A stretch of 64,000 nt of DNA. Source: Methylobacterium sp. PvR107 (lineage in GTDB: Bacteria; Pseudomonadota; Alphaproteobacteria; Rhizobiales; Beijerinckiaceae). Every line of letters starts with the position of its first letter. Position 1 is the first letter of the stretch. Position numbers and translations under genes: made by a program. The notes under the pieces are model-generated. The model had not been told where the DNA came from, did no database searches, and worked only from the letters and a program-made list of their open reading frames with translations. This document shows positions 35,532 to 44,184 of the stretch, piece after piece. The stretch covers positions 1,922,001 to 1,986,000 of the forward strand of contig NZ_JAFIBW010000001.1 of the NCBI RefSeq assembly GCF_017833295.1, given 5' to 3'.

Positions 35532-36164
35532 ATGGGGGCAAAAGCCTGGACCGTGCCGGCCGAATGTCCGAAGGTTGGGTTCTGGCGCAGCCACTCGTTC
35601 GAGACTCTGCTCGTGCTGGGCTGGATCGGCCTGTTCGCCTACAGCGCTGCCTACCTCTTCGACGAGGTGCCATTCCGGGTTTCATCCATTCCGGGCGGCA
35701 GCGAAGTGCTTATCGCGCGATCGGAGGATATGCCGCGCCAGATCATGCTGGCAGCGGCACCCGCTCCGCCAACGAGCGCCATCGCACCAGCTATAGCGCC
35801 GCCAGCCCCGTCGACCCCCGTGGTGCAGCCCGTAGTTCCGTCGGATATCGCGCGCTCGCGCTCGACCGGCCCGGAATACGTGGGCACCTGGGGGCCTACA
35901 GCAGCCGCTTGTGGCGTCCCCTCAGGCCGGCACAACTTCTATCGCGCTACGATCACGCCGGGGCTCGCCAAAGCCGGAGAGACCACCTGCAGCTTCCGTG
36001 GCCATCATCGGGCTGGCAATGCCTGGACAATGGCCGCCGATTGCAGGGACCGTGGCCAGCAATGGACCTCTCAAGTTCGCCTCTTCGTGGACGGCGACCA
36101 TCTGACTTGGACGAGTGCAAAGGGCAGCTCCAATTACGTCCGCTGCGGCCGTCGCACCACCTAA
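35532..36164 (+). CDS. Membrane-anchored hypothetical protein
   Basis: This 210-residue protein has one membrane helix (about 25-45: TLLVLGWIGLFAYSAAYLFD), then a Pro/Ala-rich linker (about 75-105). A C-terminal periplasmic domain contains four cysteines and several Trp (YVGTWGPTAAACGVPSG, CSFRGHHRAGNAWTMAADC, SNYVRCG), suggesting two disulfides. I chose the ATG at 35532, right after gggagga, over a GTG at 35514. The C-terminal domain recalls small secreted beta-proteins, but I cannot name a family. Confidence 0.75.
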   Translation: MGAKAWTVPAECPKVGFWRSHSFETLLVLGWIGLFAYSAAYLFDEVPFRVSSIPGGSEVLIARSEDMPRQIMLAAAPAPPTSAIAPAIAPPAPSTPVVQPVVPSDIARSRSTGPEYVGTWGPTAAACGVPSGRHNFYRATITPGLAKAGETTCSFRGHHRAGNAWTMAADCRDRGQQWTSQVRLFVDGDHLTWTSAKGSSNYVRCGRRTT

Positions 36165-36282
36165 TTTCAAGAAACGAAAAAGCCTCCGCTCGCGAACCGG
36201 GACAGCGCGCGCGGTGCGTGCGATCGTCCCCGGACAGGCTATCGACGCGCTTGAAGGACCTCAGAAGCGCCCTGTCAAGCAG

Positions 36283-36438
36283 CTAATCGGAGGTGGACTG
36301 CGCGTTCAATCGCTCGTCCTTATCTTTCGAAAACTCCTTTTTTGCTCGCAACAGCATGGCACGGATATGTGCCCGTCGCTTGAGCCTGTCCGAAAGACGG
36401 TAATTAATCCGCCCTTTTTCTTCAGCCACGACCGTCAT
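36283..36438 (-). CDS. Small basic protein (51 aa)
   Basis: This 51-residue, highly charged, probably helical protein reads VAEEKGRINYRLSDRLKRRA then AMLLRAKKEFSKDKDERL. The ATG at 36438 has ctggaggggcc in front, which is stronger support than for the longer frame to 36540. No family is recognised. It could be a nucleic-acid-binding or regulatory peptide. Confidence 0.5.
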   Translation of the reverse strand: MTVVAEEKGRINYRLSDRLKRRAHIRAMLLRAKKEFSKDKDERLNAQSTSD

Positions 36439-36589
36439 AACGGCCCCTCCAGTACGAAAGGATGATCTGCAATCCGTATGATTGCTAACTAGGGACGTTC
36501 GTAGCCCGAATTCCATCTGCATCCCTATGCGGTTTCGCACAGATTGACCTATGTTTGCCCGAGGGGAGAGCGCTGGTCGGGGGGCAAGA

Positions 36590-36844
36590 ATGCTCAGACG
36601 GTTCTATTTCGACGTCGGCAACGGTCGGGCGACAATCCGGGACGAGGAAGGCGTCGAGGCCGAGGATTTGGAGCAAGCGCTGGCGGACGCGCGTGGCGTC
36701 ATCGGCGAGATGGCAGACGATCTCGGTACCATCGATCTCGACAATCCCTGGACGCTCGTCGTGCGTGATGAGACGGGATTGGCGGTCGCTCACGTGCCCA
36801 TCGGACTGTTCTCCAGCTCACGCCGGATGCCGCGTCGAGGATGA
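36590..36844 (+). CDS. DUF6894-family protein
   Basis: This 84-residue protein shows the DUF6894 pattern: an aromatic opening (LRRFYFDVGNGRATIRDEEG), a conserved acidic turn (VEAEDLEQALADAR), and a final beta pair (WTLVVRDETGLAVAHVPIG). The family is small, cytoplasmic and expanded in Methylobacterium; its role is unknown. The ATG at 36590 has a gggg-rich site before it. A paralogue lies at 37233 and a broken copy at 37945. Confidence 0.8.
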   Translation: MLRRFYFDVGNGRATIRDEEGVEAEDLEQALADARGVIGEMADDLGTIDLDNPWTLVVRDETGLAVAHVPIGLFSSSRRMPRRG

Positions 36845-37232
36845 CCAGCCGCTATCATCGAGTCGGACCGACGCAATGAAAATGCCCGCGCTGGCAAATC
36901 CGGTGGGCTCTATCGAATCCGGCTGTCGGGGAAAGAACCGGATCCGAGGGTATCATGCTACGCAGCGGCTAGAGGAACGCCCTGCGCGGCTGGGCCGGCG
37001 GGCCGAAGGTAGATTTCCGAATCTCGGGTCTTGAATAGGATCTCGGCGAGCCGCGCTGCATCCTCCAATTAGGGTAGGCCTGAAACGACCAAAGGGCGCC
37101 CCGGCCGAAGCCCGGTCGCCGAGGGCGGTGCGCAATAGGATGCAACCTGTTCGGGGGCCCTCGTTCGCTCGGCCCAACCCCGCTCTGCTCACTGAGCGCG
37201 GTGCGTCCGATCTCACCGGCTTAAGCAGGGCG
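36845..37232. other. Intergenic, no gene seen
   Basis: Nearly 390 bp lie between two DUF6894 genes. Reading frames here are short and unlike known proteins. No hairpin or repeat stood out. Confidence 0.4.
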
Positions 37233-37484
37233 CTACGAGGAGGCTGGCTCTTCCAGCCTGAACCCGGCGAATGCCAGCGTCGCCGCGTAGACTTGGCGGC
37301 CGGCCTCATCGCGGACCATTACCGAGACGGCTTGATTGTCGCCGTCGACTGGAGTGATCCAGCCTGCAACATCTGGCAGGCAGGCCATGACCTTTTCACG
37401 GGCGGCGTCGATGTCTGCGCACTCGGTGCCCGCATCATCCTTGAGGAGTTCGCCATCGTGGATGTCGAAGTAGTAACGTGGCAC
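37233..37484 (-). CDS. DUF6894-family protein
   Basis: This 83-residue paralogue of the gene at 36590 carries PRYYFDIHDGELLKDDAGTE, a middle helix (IDAAREKVMACLPDVA) and the closing strand pair VSVMVRDEAGRQVYAATLAF. I chose the GTG at 37484, directly before the domain and after gaaggacg; the frame is open to 37526 but that adds only unlikely residues. The function is unknown. Confidence 0.8.
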   Translation of the reverse strand: MPRYYFDIHDGELLKDDAGTECADIDAAREKVMACLPDVAGWITPVDGDNQAVSVMVRDEAGRQVYAATLAFAGFRLEEPASS

Positions 37485-37751
37485 TTGGAACGTCCTTCCA
37501 GCCTTCAGCCGACATAGGGCGGCCACGGCCGAGCTTCGGCGTACACGAAGTCACCAATGTAGGTTAGTCACGTGCACGTGTAGCGCGCCGCAATCCAATA
37601 CGTCGAGCCCAAGGCTGAGCCGATACGCGATGCGCTCAGGGGCATGAGGAGGCGACTGGCATGAATGTTGACCGGAATCCCGAGCCATCGCCACTGTCAC
37701 ACACCTTCAGCCGGGGAAAGTGAAACCGTCGACGTCGAGATCTGCCGCTAG

Positions 37752-37900
37752 TCCGGCACCCAGGATCCCTGGCAGGTCGTCCTGATCAACCTGTCGTCTG
37801 GCAAGTGCACCGCTTGGAAGGATGCGTTCGCGACGGATCAAGAGGCCATTGGCGCTTTCACCTCATTGATCGAAGCGTCCGGTATGGCGCCCATCGTCGG
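37752..37900 (+). pseudogene. Protein fragment of unknown family
   Basis: After a TAG stop, this frame reads like real protein (SGTQDPWQVVLINLSSGKCT, AFATDQEAIGAFTSLIEASG) and then runs into the antisense of a DUF6894 relic. There is no start codon near the beginning. It is probably a decayed short gene. Confidence 0.25.
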
Positions 37901-37944
37901 TCAGCGACCGCGAGCGCTGAACCGACCGCGGGGCGCGCTGCTGA

Positions 37945-38210
37945 TCCTCAGTAGTGAAGCTGGTTTGCGCGCTCATGACGAGCCGGCCATCCTCGTCATA
38001 GGCTCGAGCGGTGAACTCATTCACTCCGGATCGCTCTCCCTCGCTAGCTCAGATCGCGTTCAGGGTCCTGCGAAGGAGATCGTCGAACGACTCGAGATCG
38101 GGCAGTTCGACTCCTTCCTCTTCCGTGACCTCAATGCGCTCGGCCATGCGGATGAAGTAGAGGGACACGCACGCCTCCCTGATCGAGTCAGCCTCGTAAA
38201 GCTGACCCGG
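37945..38210 (-). pseudogene. DUF6894 relic
   Basis: In one minus-strand frame I read REACVSLYFIRMAERIEVTE, EEGVELPDLESFDDLLRRTL and NAI, then a TGA at 38049-38051. The same frame continues as NEFTARAYDEDGRLVMSAQT. These match the opening, acidic turn and final strands of the two intact DUF6894 proteins. The in-frame stop and the lack of a proper start indicate decay. Confidence 0.6.
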
Positions 38211-38317
38211 ATCACCAAAGCGGTTCGGTTCGCATCAGCGTATGTGCGAACGGTGTCATCGCCGGTGGAAAAGCCCCGCACGGTGGTGCCGGCGGGACTG
38301 CGGAGGGATTGAGCAGC

Positions 38318-38884
38318 TTACTCAGCAGCGGCCGTCTTCGATCTACGGATTCGCGTGAGTTTCGCAGCCGGTGCAGCCGCAGGTTCGGCAGCCTTCTTCC
38401 GGCCGCGGCTCTTCGGCGCGTCGGCGACCGTCTCGTCGACCGTTGCAGCCTTGGCAGCGGCTTTCCGACGCTGATTGCCGAGGCCAAGGGCCAAGGCGAG
38501 CTTGGAGCGCTGCTCGGAGTAGCTGGCGGCTACAGACGGGTAGTCGTGCGGTAGGCCGTAGCGCTCGCGGTACTCCTCGAGCGTGAGACCGTTGCCGCTC
38601 AGGTGACGCTTCAGTGTCTTGTACGGCTTGCCGTCGATGAAGCTGATGAGGGCGTCGGGACTGATTGACTTGCGGATCTGGCCCGCCGTCAGCTTCTCGA
38701 CCTTCGGCTCGGCGGAAGCAGGGCTGCTATTGAGCCCGGCGATCGCGGCGTGCACTTCATTCAGGAGAGCCGGCAGGTCGGCCGGCCGCACCGAGTTCTT
38801 CGAGATGTAGGCGGCAACGATGTCGGTGGTGAGCGCGATAAAATCGGGCTGATCCGATCCTGAGGGGGATGTGTTTTCGTGCAT
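38318..38884 (-). CDS. MucR/Ros-like regulator without zinc ligands
   Basis: This 188-residue protein has the MucR core near residues 66-135: LTAGQIRKSISPDALISFID, KPYKTLKRHLSGNGLTLEEY, RERYGLPHDYPSVAASYSEQ, ALALGLG. In typical Ros/MucR proteins a zinc finger is formed by Cys (in V-C-L-E-D-G) and two His (R-H-L-x-x-H). Here the Cys position reads I-S-F and the second His is Asn. A Lys/Ala-rich C-terminal tail (RRKAAAKAATVDE, RGRKKAAEP) adds DNA affinity. The ATG at 38884 follows gcggaggctcag. It is likely a nucleoid-type repressor with a non-zinc fold. Confidence 0.85.
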   Translation of the reverse strand: MHENTSPSGSDQPDFIALTTDIVAAYISKNSVRPADLPALLNEVHAAIAGLNSSPASAEPKVEKLTAGQIRKSISPDALISFIDGKPYKTLKRHLSGNGLTLEEYRERYGLPHDYPSVAASYSEQRSKLALALGLGNQRRKAAAKAATVDETVADAPKSRGRKKAAEPAAAPAAKLTRIRRSKTAAAE

Positions 38885-39250
38885 CTGAGCCTCCGCGTGG
38901 ATCAGCAACCAACACAACGATCCCAGACAATAGTCAAGGCAATTTTCAAAATAGCACTTGATTAGATCATATGTCGGCCGAATTTGCTCCTGATTTTCAC
39001 GATTATCAAAATCTTGGGGCTTGAATACGCTCAGGCACCCGAGCAGGGAATAGCATGGTCTGAAGGGTTCACGGGCCTCTCTTGGAGCCCGCAATGATGA
39101 AATCGTTGCGGGTGCTTGCCCGGCACAGGGTCCGTGATCTTTATCACATCGCAGATCGAGGCGGCGTGCTCTTCTCTTCCTAGCTCGACCCTTGCCCACG
39201 ACCCTCGCCGTCGTGACTTCACGAGAGGTCGATGCTGGAGGATCATCACC
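38885..39250. other. Divergent intergenic region
   Basis: About 365 bp lie between the MucR-like gene and the phospholipase-like gene. An AT-rich segment (about 38,930-39,020) is a plausible promoter region for the regulator. No gene is seen. Confidence 0.4.
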
Positions 39251-39628
39251 ATGATGTCTCGCGCTGTCTTCGGAACGGCGGCTCTCCTTGCCGCCCTATG
39301 CGCCGCTCCGGCACTCGCTCAGCCTGCGGCCAATGGCGGACCGAAGTTTCTCCTTCACGGCAACTATTGCGGCCCGGGCAACAACGCTCCTCTGCCGCCC
39401 ATCGACGCTCTCGACGCAGCCTGCGCTCGTCATGACGCCTGCACGCCGGATGTCGGACTACCCTCGAAGGCCTGCAATCTCCGGCTGGAACGGGAAGCAG
39501 CGGCGGTCGCTCGCGATCCAAGTCAACCTAGCGATGTGCGGTCCCTGGCCGGTTTCGTAGCCTCTTTTGCTGCGTCCAATGCATCGCGTACGGCTCCGTC
39601 GGTGCTCCCGGCTGGGCTGACTCGCTGA
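39251..39628 (+). CDS. Secreted phospholipase A2-like protein
   Basis: This 125-residue protein has a clear signal peptide (about 1-24, ending ALAQ). A phospholipase A2-type core follows: calcium-loop-like YCGPGNNAPLPPIDALDAAC, then the catalytic-looking ARHDAC, matching the family D-x-C-C/A-C-x-x-H-D-x-C theme. The final third is helical (NLRLEREAAAVARD). If active it would cleave membrane phospholipids outside the cytoplasm. The usual second catalytic Asp is not obvious. Confidence 0.65.
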   Translation: MMSRAVFGTAALLAALCAAPALAQPAANGGPKFLLHGNYCGPGNNAPLPPIDALDAACARHDACTPDVGLPSKACNLRLEREAAAVARDPSQPSDVRSLAGFVASFAASNASRTAPSVLPAGLTR

Positions 39629-39719
39629 GGGACCGGGGCCTTCGGCCTCGTCCGCTCTCCGCCCAATACCGCCCTGTCAAACGGGTTGCCGGCGGCCTCG
39701 GCTCAGCTATCCTGCCGAC

Positions 39720-40022
39720 ATGCGCTCAGCCCTCGCCACCCTCGTCCTCGTCGTAGCTGTCGGCGGGGCGCAGGCTCAACAACAGCTGCCGACCGTCCCC
39801 GAGCTGTTGACGGCGGAGCTGAAAGCCACCCTGGCCTGCGACGGTTCTGGGGACCCGGCCGTCATCCGTGAGCAATGCAGGCTGCGGGATCGGCTCGGTG
39901 GCCGCTTGGCTCAGGCTGGATACTGCTGGGGCCGCAAGGGTCAGACCGACGAGAAGAAGGAATGGCACGCCTGCCAGCCGGACTCGATCTACGAGGATGA
40001 CATTGAGGCCGTTTCGCGCTGA
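39720..40022 (+). CDS. Small secreted hypothetical protein
   Basis: This 100-residue protein has a signal peptide (about 1-20, MRSALATLVLVVAVGGAQAQ). The mature part has four cysteines (LACDG, EQCRL, GYCWG, HACQP), so two disulfides are likely. It overlaps the following relic by TGATG. No family is recognised, but the composition resembles small periplasmic proteins found next to prophage relics. Confidence 0.7.
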   Translation: MRSALATLVLVVAVGGAQAQQQLPTVPELLTAELKATLACDGSGDPAVIREQCRLRDRLGGRLAQAGYCWGRKGQTDEKKEWHACQPDSIYEDDIEAVSR

Positions 40023-40255
40023 TGCACAAACCCGTCCCCGGCAGCCTCTGTCGCCTTCAGCGTCTCGCTGAGATCGGAGCACGCTTCTGTCAGGTGAGCG
40101 TCTACATGAGGCGCCTGCAGACGCTCGGCCTGGTCGTTGGCACCGGCCAAGCCGATCCCTGATCCGACAGCATCGAATACAGGATCACCGACGCGGGCCG
40201 AGCGGAGCTGGAGCAGCGCTACGGGCCATCACAGCCACAGCGTGGAAGACGGTGA
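40022..40255 (+). pseudogene. Small winged-helix-like protein, in-frame stop
   Basis: The frame from the overlapping ATG reads SLCRLQRLAEIGARFCQVSV, YMRRLQTLGLVVGTGQADP, TGA at 40160-40162, then DSIEYRITDAGRAELEQRYG. This is the two-part shape of short phage-type winged-helix proteins (helix, recognition, wing). The stop removes the wing, so it is probably inactive. Confidence 0.5.
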
Positions 40256-40337
40256 AACGCGGGCCGCCTTCCACATACGGCTGGAGACAGAGGGCCGGCT
40301 CAAGAGCGTTCGCACGAAAAAAGCCTGCGCCAGTAAA

Positions 40338-40622
40338 TCAGACGGCTTCCTCTCGGGCTTCAGCGAACGCGGGCTGACGACGGATCTGCGGAGCGGCGGT
40401 GAGCGTGTCCTCTGCAGGTGCCGGGCCGGATCCGTCGATTGAGCCGATCGAGTCGGCTTCTGATACCTGTCGGCCATCTGGATCCATGACACTGATGTCG
40501 CTGTCTGCTCGCACAACGAAATCGAGTAGTTTTTTCAGCTCCCACCCGGAAGTCTGACAGTGATAAGTCACGCTTCCGTTGGATCGCGACCCGCGGACGA
40601 TATCGAAACGATGCTCCCTCAC
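40338..40622 (-). CDS. Hypothetical protein (94 aa)
   Basis: This 94-residue protein opens with an aromatic, beta-like stretch (VTYHCQTSGWELKKLLDFVV) and ends in an acidic, Pro-rich tail. The start codon is GTG and overlaps the stop of the upstream gene (GTGA), so translation is coupled. No family is recognised. Confidence 0.6.
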   Translation of the reverse strand: MREHRFDIVRGSRSNGSVTYHCQTSGWELKKLLDFVVRADSDISVMDPDGRQVSEADSIGSIDGSGPAPAEDTLTAAPQIRRQPAFAEAREEAV

Positions 40623-40876
40623 ACGTCTCTTCCGGATGCGCCGCGTATCGCGCGTCGCTTAATGATGCCGACGCGCTGTGTGCGGACCGCTTGATTGAGT
40701 TCGCGCACGCCGGCATCGCCCGCATCGCGCAGCACGCTTGCGGCGAAAGAAAGAGTCTCGATCACCTGCTCATATACGGCGATGGCGGGCGCAATCCTGC
40801 AACGGAGGTGAATCCGCTCGATCTCGGTGAGTTTGTCCGGCTCCGACATCGCTGCTTGACGGCGACGCTCGAGCAT
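40619..40876 (-). CDS. Hypothetical helical protein (85 aa)
   Basis: This 85-residue protein is largely helical (LTEIERIHLRCRIAPAIAVY, QVIETLSFAASVLRDAG) with a basic end. The start may be 40876 or the internal ATG at 40849 (MSEPDKLTEIERI); neither has a strong ribosome site. It is coupled to the next gene by a 4-bp overlap. The function is unknown. Confidence 0.6.
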   Translation of the reverse strand: MLERRRQAAMSEPDKLTEIERIHLRCRIAPAIAVYEQVIETLSFAASVLRDAGDAGVRELNQAVRTQRVGIIKRRAIRGASGRDV

Positions 40877-41074
40877 CGTTCACCATCGGGATGTATCGGG
40901 ATCACTCCGAAACGCCGCAAGCAGTGGGCCAGTTAGGGCAGCGGATCCTTCGACGCGACCTGGTTGCCGATGACGATGCCGTCCAATTCCGCGTCCGGCC
41001 TTCCGGCCTTCCCGCGCGCCGTGCTAGCGTCGCCCACAGCCTCGAATCCGTTGAACCGACGGAGGCCGAACTCC

Positions 41075-41317
41075 ATGCGGCTTACCCTCGGTCACCTGGG
41101 CGATTGGGTCGTCGATCCCCGTGAACTCGCCACACGGCTCAGTGTCAGCGCCGACGACCTGAAGCGCCTGGAGCGGTACGGCTATGTCGACGCCCGTATC
41201 AAAGAGGGCAGCGGCGATGACGCTGGCCGGACGTTGGTGACAATCCGCCTGCTCAACAGCGGTTGGCGCGGCACCTTCGATCGGAGCGGCACGCTCATTC
41301 TTGAAGAGAGATGGTGA
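41075..41317 (+). CDS. DUF6522-like small protein
   Basis: This 80-residue protein has an N-terminal helix resembling a DNA-binding turn (DPRELATRLSVSADDLKRLE) and a C-terminal strand region (GRTLVTIRLLNSGWRGTFDR). Layout and sequence style resemble DUF6522 proteins found near terminal oxidase genes, but I am not certain. The start at 41075 has ggaggccgaac before it. Confidence 0.55.
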   Translation: MRLTLGHLGDWVVDPRELATRLSVSADDLKRLERYGYVDARIKEGSGDDAGRTLVTIRLLNSGWRGTFDRSGTLILEERW

Positions 41318-41413
41318 GGCCGTCGTCTCGGAAGCCTCCGCATCGGCTCGGCGACGAACCGTGCTACGACAGCCAATCAGTTGCGTTCATCGCCACCTGA
41401 TCAGGAGATTCCG

Positions 41414-41782
41414 ATGCCGTTCTTCAGCTGGCTGATCTCCAAGATCATGCAGTTCTTCCTCGGCAGTGCGCATGAGCGCAGAGCCGGCGTGTCAGCCAAG
41501 GAAAAGGAGGCCGGAACGTTCGAAACTGAAACCTCCCGCGGGGCGCGGAATTTCGAGCAGGACTACAATGCCGCCGCCAGACTGCTCAGAGCCCGGATGG
41601 ATGAACGGTATCCGAACGGCCACTACGCACGCCTGAGATCGAACGAGAACAGCCCCTACGACCATGGGGAGGATCGTGCCCTTGCCGTCGACACCATGTC
41701 GACCGCGATCGCGATGGCACTGCGAAAAGGAGCCACCGTGCAGCAGGCGGCTGAAGCGGGCGCTGCGAGCGTGGGGATCTGA
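41414..41782 (+). CDS. Hypothetical protein (122 aa)
   Basis: This 122-residue protein has a short hydrophobic N-terminus (MPFFSWLISKIMQFFLGSA) that may be a membrane anchor. A charged region follows (AKEKEAGTFETETSRGARNF), then a helical C-terminus (VDTMSTAIAMALRKGATVQQ). It starts after tcaggagattcc. No family is recognised. Confidence 0.6.
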   Translation: MPFFSWLISKIMQFFLGSAHERRAGVSAKEKEAGTFETETSRGARNFEQDYNAAARLLRARMDERYPNGHYARLRSNENSPYDHGEDRALAVDTMSTAIAMALRKGATVQQAAEAGAASVGI

Positions 41783-42005
41783 GCGGCCCGGCAGCATCCC
41801 GGCTCACCGACAGGGCAGCTTCGCGGGGGGATAACCGTCCGGAACGACCCGAGGCCACTGATGACGTTCTTCCAGTCACTGGGAGCCTCCAAGCGGGGCC
41901 AACGGGGGTCGTGTCCCAGGTTGTGGTGTAGCTCTCCCGCGGGGTTTTCATCGGCGGTTGCCGGGTCGGGTGGCGAGCGCCAACCGCGAATTCGAGAGCC
42001 CCCCG

Positions 42006-42605
42006 ATGACCGACGCGATGATGGCCTTGCGCGGGCTGGTGGAGACGAGAGCCGACGCCGATCTGCTGCGCGAGAGGATCGGTTTTGCGGCCGAACGGCT
42101 GATGGAGCTGGAGGTGGGTGGCCTGACCGGCGCGGCCCACGGCGAGAAGAGCGCCGAGCGGTCGATCCAGCGCTACGGCTATCGCGACCGGGACTGGCAG
42201 AATCGCGCCGGCACGGTCGAGCTGCGCATTCCGAAGCTGCACATCCCGAAGCTGCGCATCCCGAAGCTGCGCATGGGCAGCTACTTCCCGGCATTCCTGG
42301 AGCCGCGCCGGATGGCCGAGACGGCGCTCACGGCTGTGATCCAGGAGGCCGACATCCAGGGCATCCCAACCCGCTCGGTCGATGACCTCGTGCAGGCCAT
42401 GGGCGGCGCGGGCGGGTCGAAGAGCCAGGTCAGCCGTCTGTGCCAGGAGATCGACGAGCGAGTCGGCGCGTTCCTCGACCGGGCGATCAAGGGCGCGTGG
42501 CCGTATCTCTGGATCGACGCGGCCTACGTGACGGTGCGCCAGGTCGGCCGCATCCAGGATCCCCGTTGCACGCGTGCGATGGGAGCCCGGTCCCGATGGC
42601 GGTGA
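42006..42605 (+). pseudogene. IS256-family transposase, truncated
   Basis: This is about 200 residues of a Mutator/IS256 transposase. The family N-terminus is clear: [60 protein letters not shown], and the first catalytic-Asp block [19 protein letters not shown]. After that a small insertion shifts the frame; the next expected block is visible as MAVIVVAL in another frame before the homology ends near 42,630. Two of the three catalytic acids are gone, so it is dead. Confidence 0.88.
42225..42269 (+). repeat. Three 15-bp tandem units inside the transposase
   Basis: The unit is cgcatcccgaagctg, present three times with one or two changes, encoding [15 protein letters not shown]. Normal IS256 transposases have this pentapeptide once, so it is an in-frame expansion. 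Confidence 0.8.
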
Positions 42606-42670
42606 TCGTGGTGGCCCTCAGCCAGCGACACAACGCCAGGGGGCACAAACGCAGCGGTCAGCGAGAGTGA

Positions 42671-43156
42671 CGCACGTCACAGACGTCTTACCCCAATTCG
42701 GAGGAAGAGGACGGCAGTCCTTAGCAGATAAAAAGGCCACATGGACGGTGCTCTTGAAACCGTGGCGCTCGTCGTCGGCGCTCCCCTTTCGGTGACGGTC
42801 GCTGTTTCGATCTGGCTGCACAGCCTGAGGATTCGGGACCGAGACGATGATGGCTGATTGCGACGATGGCCGTCAGAGCCAGCACCCGTCCTGAGCCGAC
42901 CTGCGCGCCGACCGTCGCCTCGACGCCATCGCCGCTCTGATTCGGTTCGGGAAGACTGGCGCCATCTTGCGGCGCCAGCACGAGTTGCTGCGACGCAACG
43001 GCCAAGCCGGCCAGATGCCCACCGCCTAGGATCACGTCGGCGAGACCGTACTCCGGCGGGCTCCTGGCCAGCACACACAGGCGGCACCCATCACAGTTGT
43101 CGCTGAGGCTCGATGCCGATAGACGCCCGCGGCAAGCTGGGGCAGCCTGTCCTGGG
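42671..43156. other. Stretch without a clear gene
   Basis: The only coding-like frame is a possible 38-aa single-helix protein at 42741-42857 (ALETVALVVGAPLSVTVAVS). It has no good ribosome site. The rest reads as non-coding or decayed sequence after the insertion relic. Confidence 0.4.
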
Positions 43157-43360
43157 TCAGGCTGTGAGCCCCTCCTCAAGCTGCATCTGTTCGAGCGCAC
43201 GACGCACCGCAGCGAATCCGGCGGCTGCCGCGATCTCGCTTGGCCGGAGCCTGGGAAGCTGCAGCGCAGGCTGCGCTGGGAAAGTCGCCGACGTCACTCG
43301 ATCCCGCTCTTTCACGCGCACGGCCACCGCAAATGAGCGCCCAGTGACACTCTCACTCAT
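43157..43360 (-). CDS. Small hypothetical protein (67 aa)
   Basis: This 67-residue protein is basic at the start (GRSFAVAVRVKERDRVTS) and helical at the end (PSEIAAAAGFAAVRRALEQM). The ATG is preceded by gacggaggccgc, a good ribosome site. No family is recognised. Confidence 0.45.
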   Translation of the reverse strand: MSESVTGRSFAVAVRVKERDRVTSATFPAQPALQLPRLRPSEIAAAAGFAAVRRALEQMQLEEGLTA

Positions 43361-43554
43361 CGCCTGCGGCCTCCGTCGATGGTGCCAAAATCCGGCATCC
43401 TCAAATCAGTCGTTGAATCAACTGCTGACCTGCCGAAGGGTACAGTGCGTCAGGGTGGCGAGCTTGATCTTTATCATGGCGATGACATCCCGCCTTTTCT
43501 GAACGCGATCCACCATGACAACCCACTGGAGGCTAGCCTGGGTGAGCGCAACGC

Positions 43555-43806
43555 TCAGGTGGCGAATTTCAGACCGATCTTCCGACCCTCGCGCCAGACA
43601 ACCTCGCAAAGTTGATCGAGGTATAGGGCTTTCGATATCAGACGAAGCTTTTTTGGGCTTGCCTCGCCTAAATCAGCCTCGATCATCGCTCCCGATTTAG
43701 CCATGTCCCATACAAGGCAGTCGCAACAATCCTGCTGTTCGCCAAAAAATATCTGCCCTGTCTTCAGAGCGAACTTTCTTTTCTCGTTCCTGAGTTCGTT
43801 GGCCAC
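43555..43806 (-). CDS. PilZ-domain protein
   Basis: This 83-residue single PilZ-like domain carries ELRNEKRKFALKTGQIFFGE (which contains the basic R-x-x-x-R-type start), then CLVWDMAKSGAMIEAD (the D/N-x-S-x-x-G half) and a final strand CEVVWREGRKIGLKF. PilZ domains bind cyclic di-GMP, though short ones here may not. The start codon is GTG with tcggaggcg before it. GC content is lower than average. Confidence 0.8.
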   Translation of the reverse strand: MANELRNEKRKFALKTGQIFFGEQQDCCDCLVWDMAKSGAMIEADLGEASPKKLRLISKALYLDQLCEVVWREGRKIGLKFAT

Positions 43807-43935
43807 GAAACGCCTCCGAAATTTCGGCCAACTGAATATACCCCGTTTCGTTAAAACCAGATTTGTTTCTGATGCTGCTTTCGCCCGGCCAAGGCGGTCT
43901 ATATCGCGGCATTAAAGAAGCGTCGTGCGCGCGCA

Positions 43936-44184
43936 TCATTCGATCGTGAAAGTGACCCTCAACCAGTCAGCTTCTCTCTCGATCACTTGGCAATCTCGCC
44001 TAATTTGTATCGACGTCGCAATGAGAAGGAACCTATCTGGGATACGGTCAGCCTTTGAGAGTTCAACCAGCGCATGTTGCGTGCCATCGAGCTTCACCAA
44101 GCAGTCGATCGTTTTGAGCGGATCGCCAAAAACGGCCGAAGCGACCTTGAAACCGTCACGTGGCTTGACTGGGTTTGTGGGCAT
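43936..44184 (-). CDS. PilZ-like protein
   Basis: This 82-residue protein is probably of the same fold as the neighbour at 43555: a basic start (MPTNPVKPRDGFKVASAVFG), a central strand pair (IDCLVKLDGTQHALVELSKA) and a closing strand (RRDCQVIEREADWLRVTFTI). The cyclic-di-GMP-binding Arg pair is not obvious, so it may be a degenerate PilZ domain. It is AT-richer than most of the window. Confidence 0.55.
   Translation of the reverse strand: MPTNPVKPRDGFKVASAVFGDPLKTIDCLVKLDGTQHALVELSKADRIPDRFLLIATSIQIRRDCQVIEREADWLRVTFTIE

Larger units (their letters stand above)
41905..42670 (+). mobile_element. IS256-family insertion sequence relic
   Basis: The left end appears to begin near gggggtcgtgtcccagg (about 41905), followed by a leader and the transposase start. 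The right end and the C-terminal third of the transposase are missing. The left terminus is an estimate because no matching right repeat remains. Confidence 0.5.
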
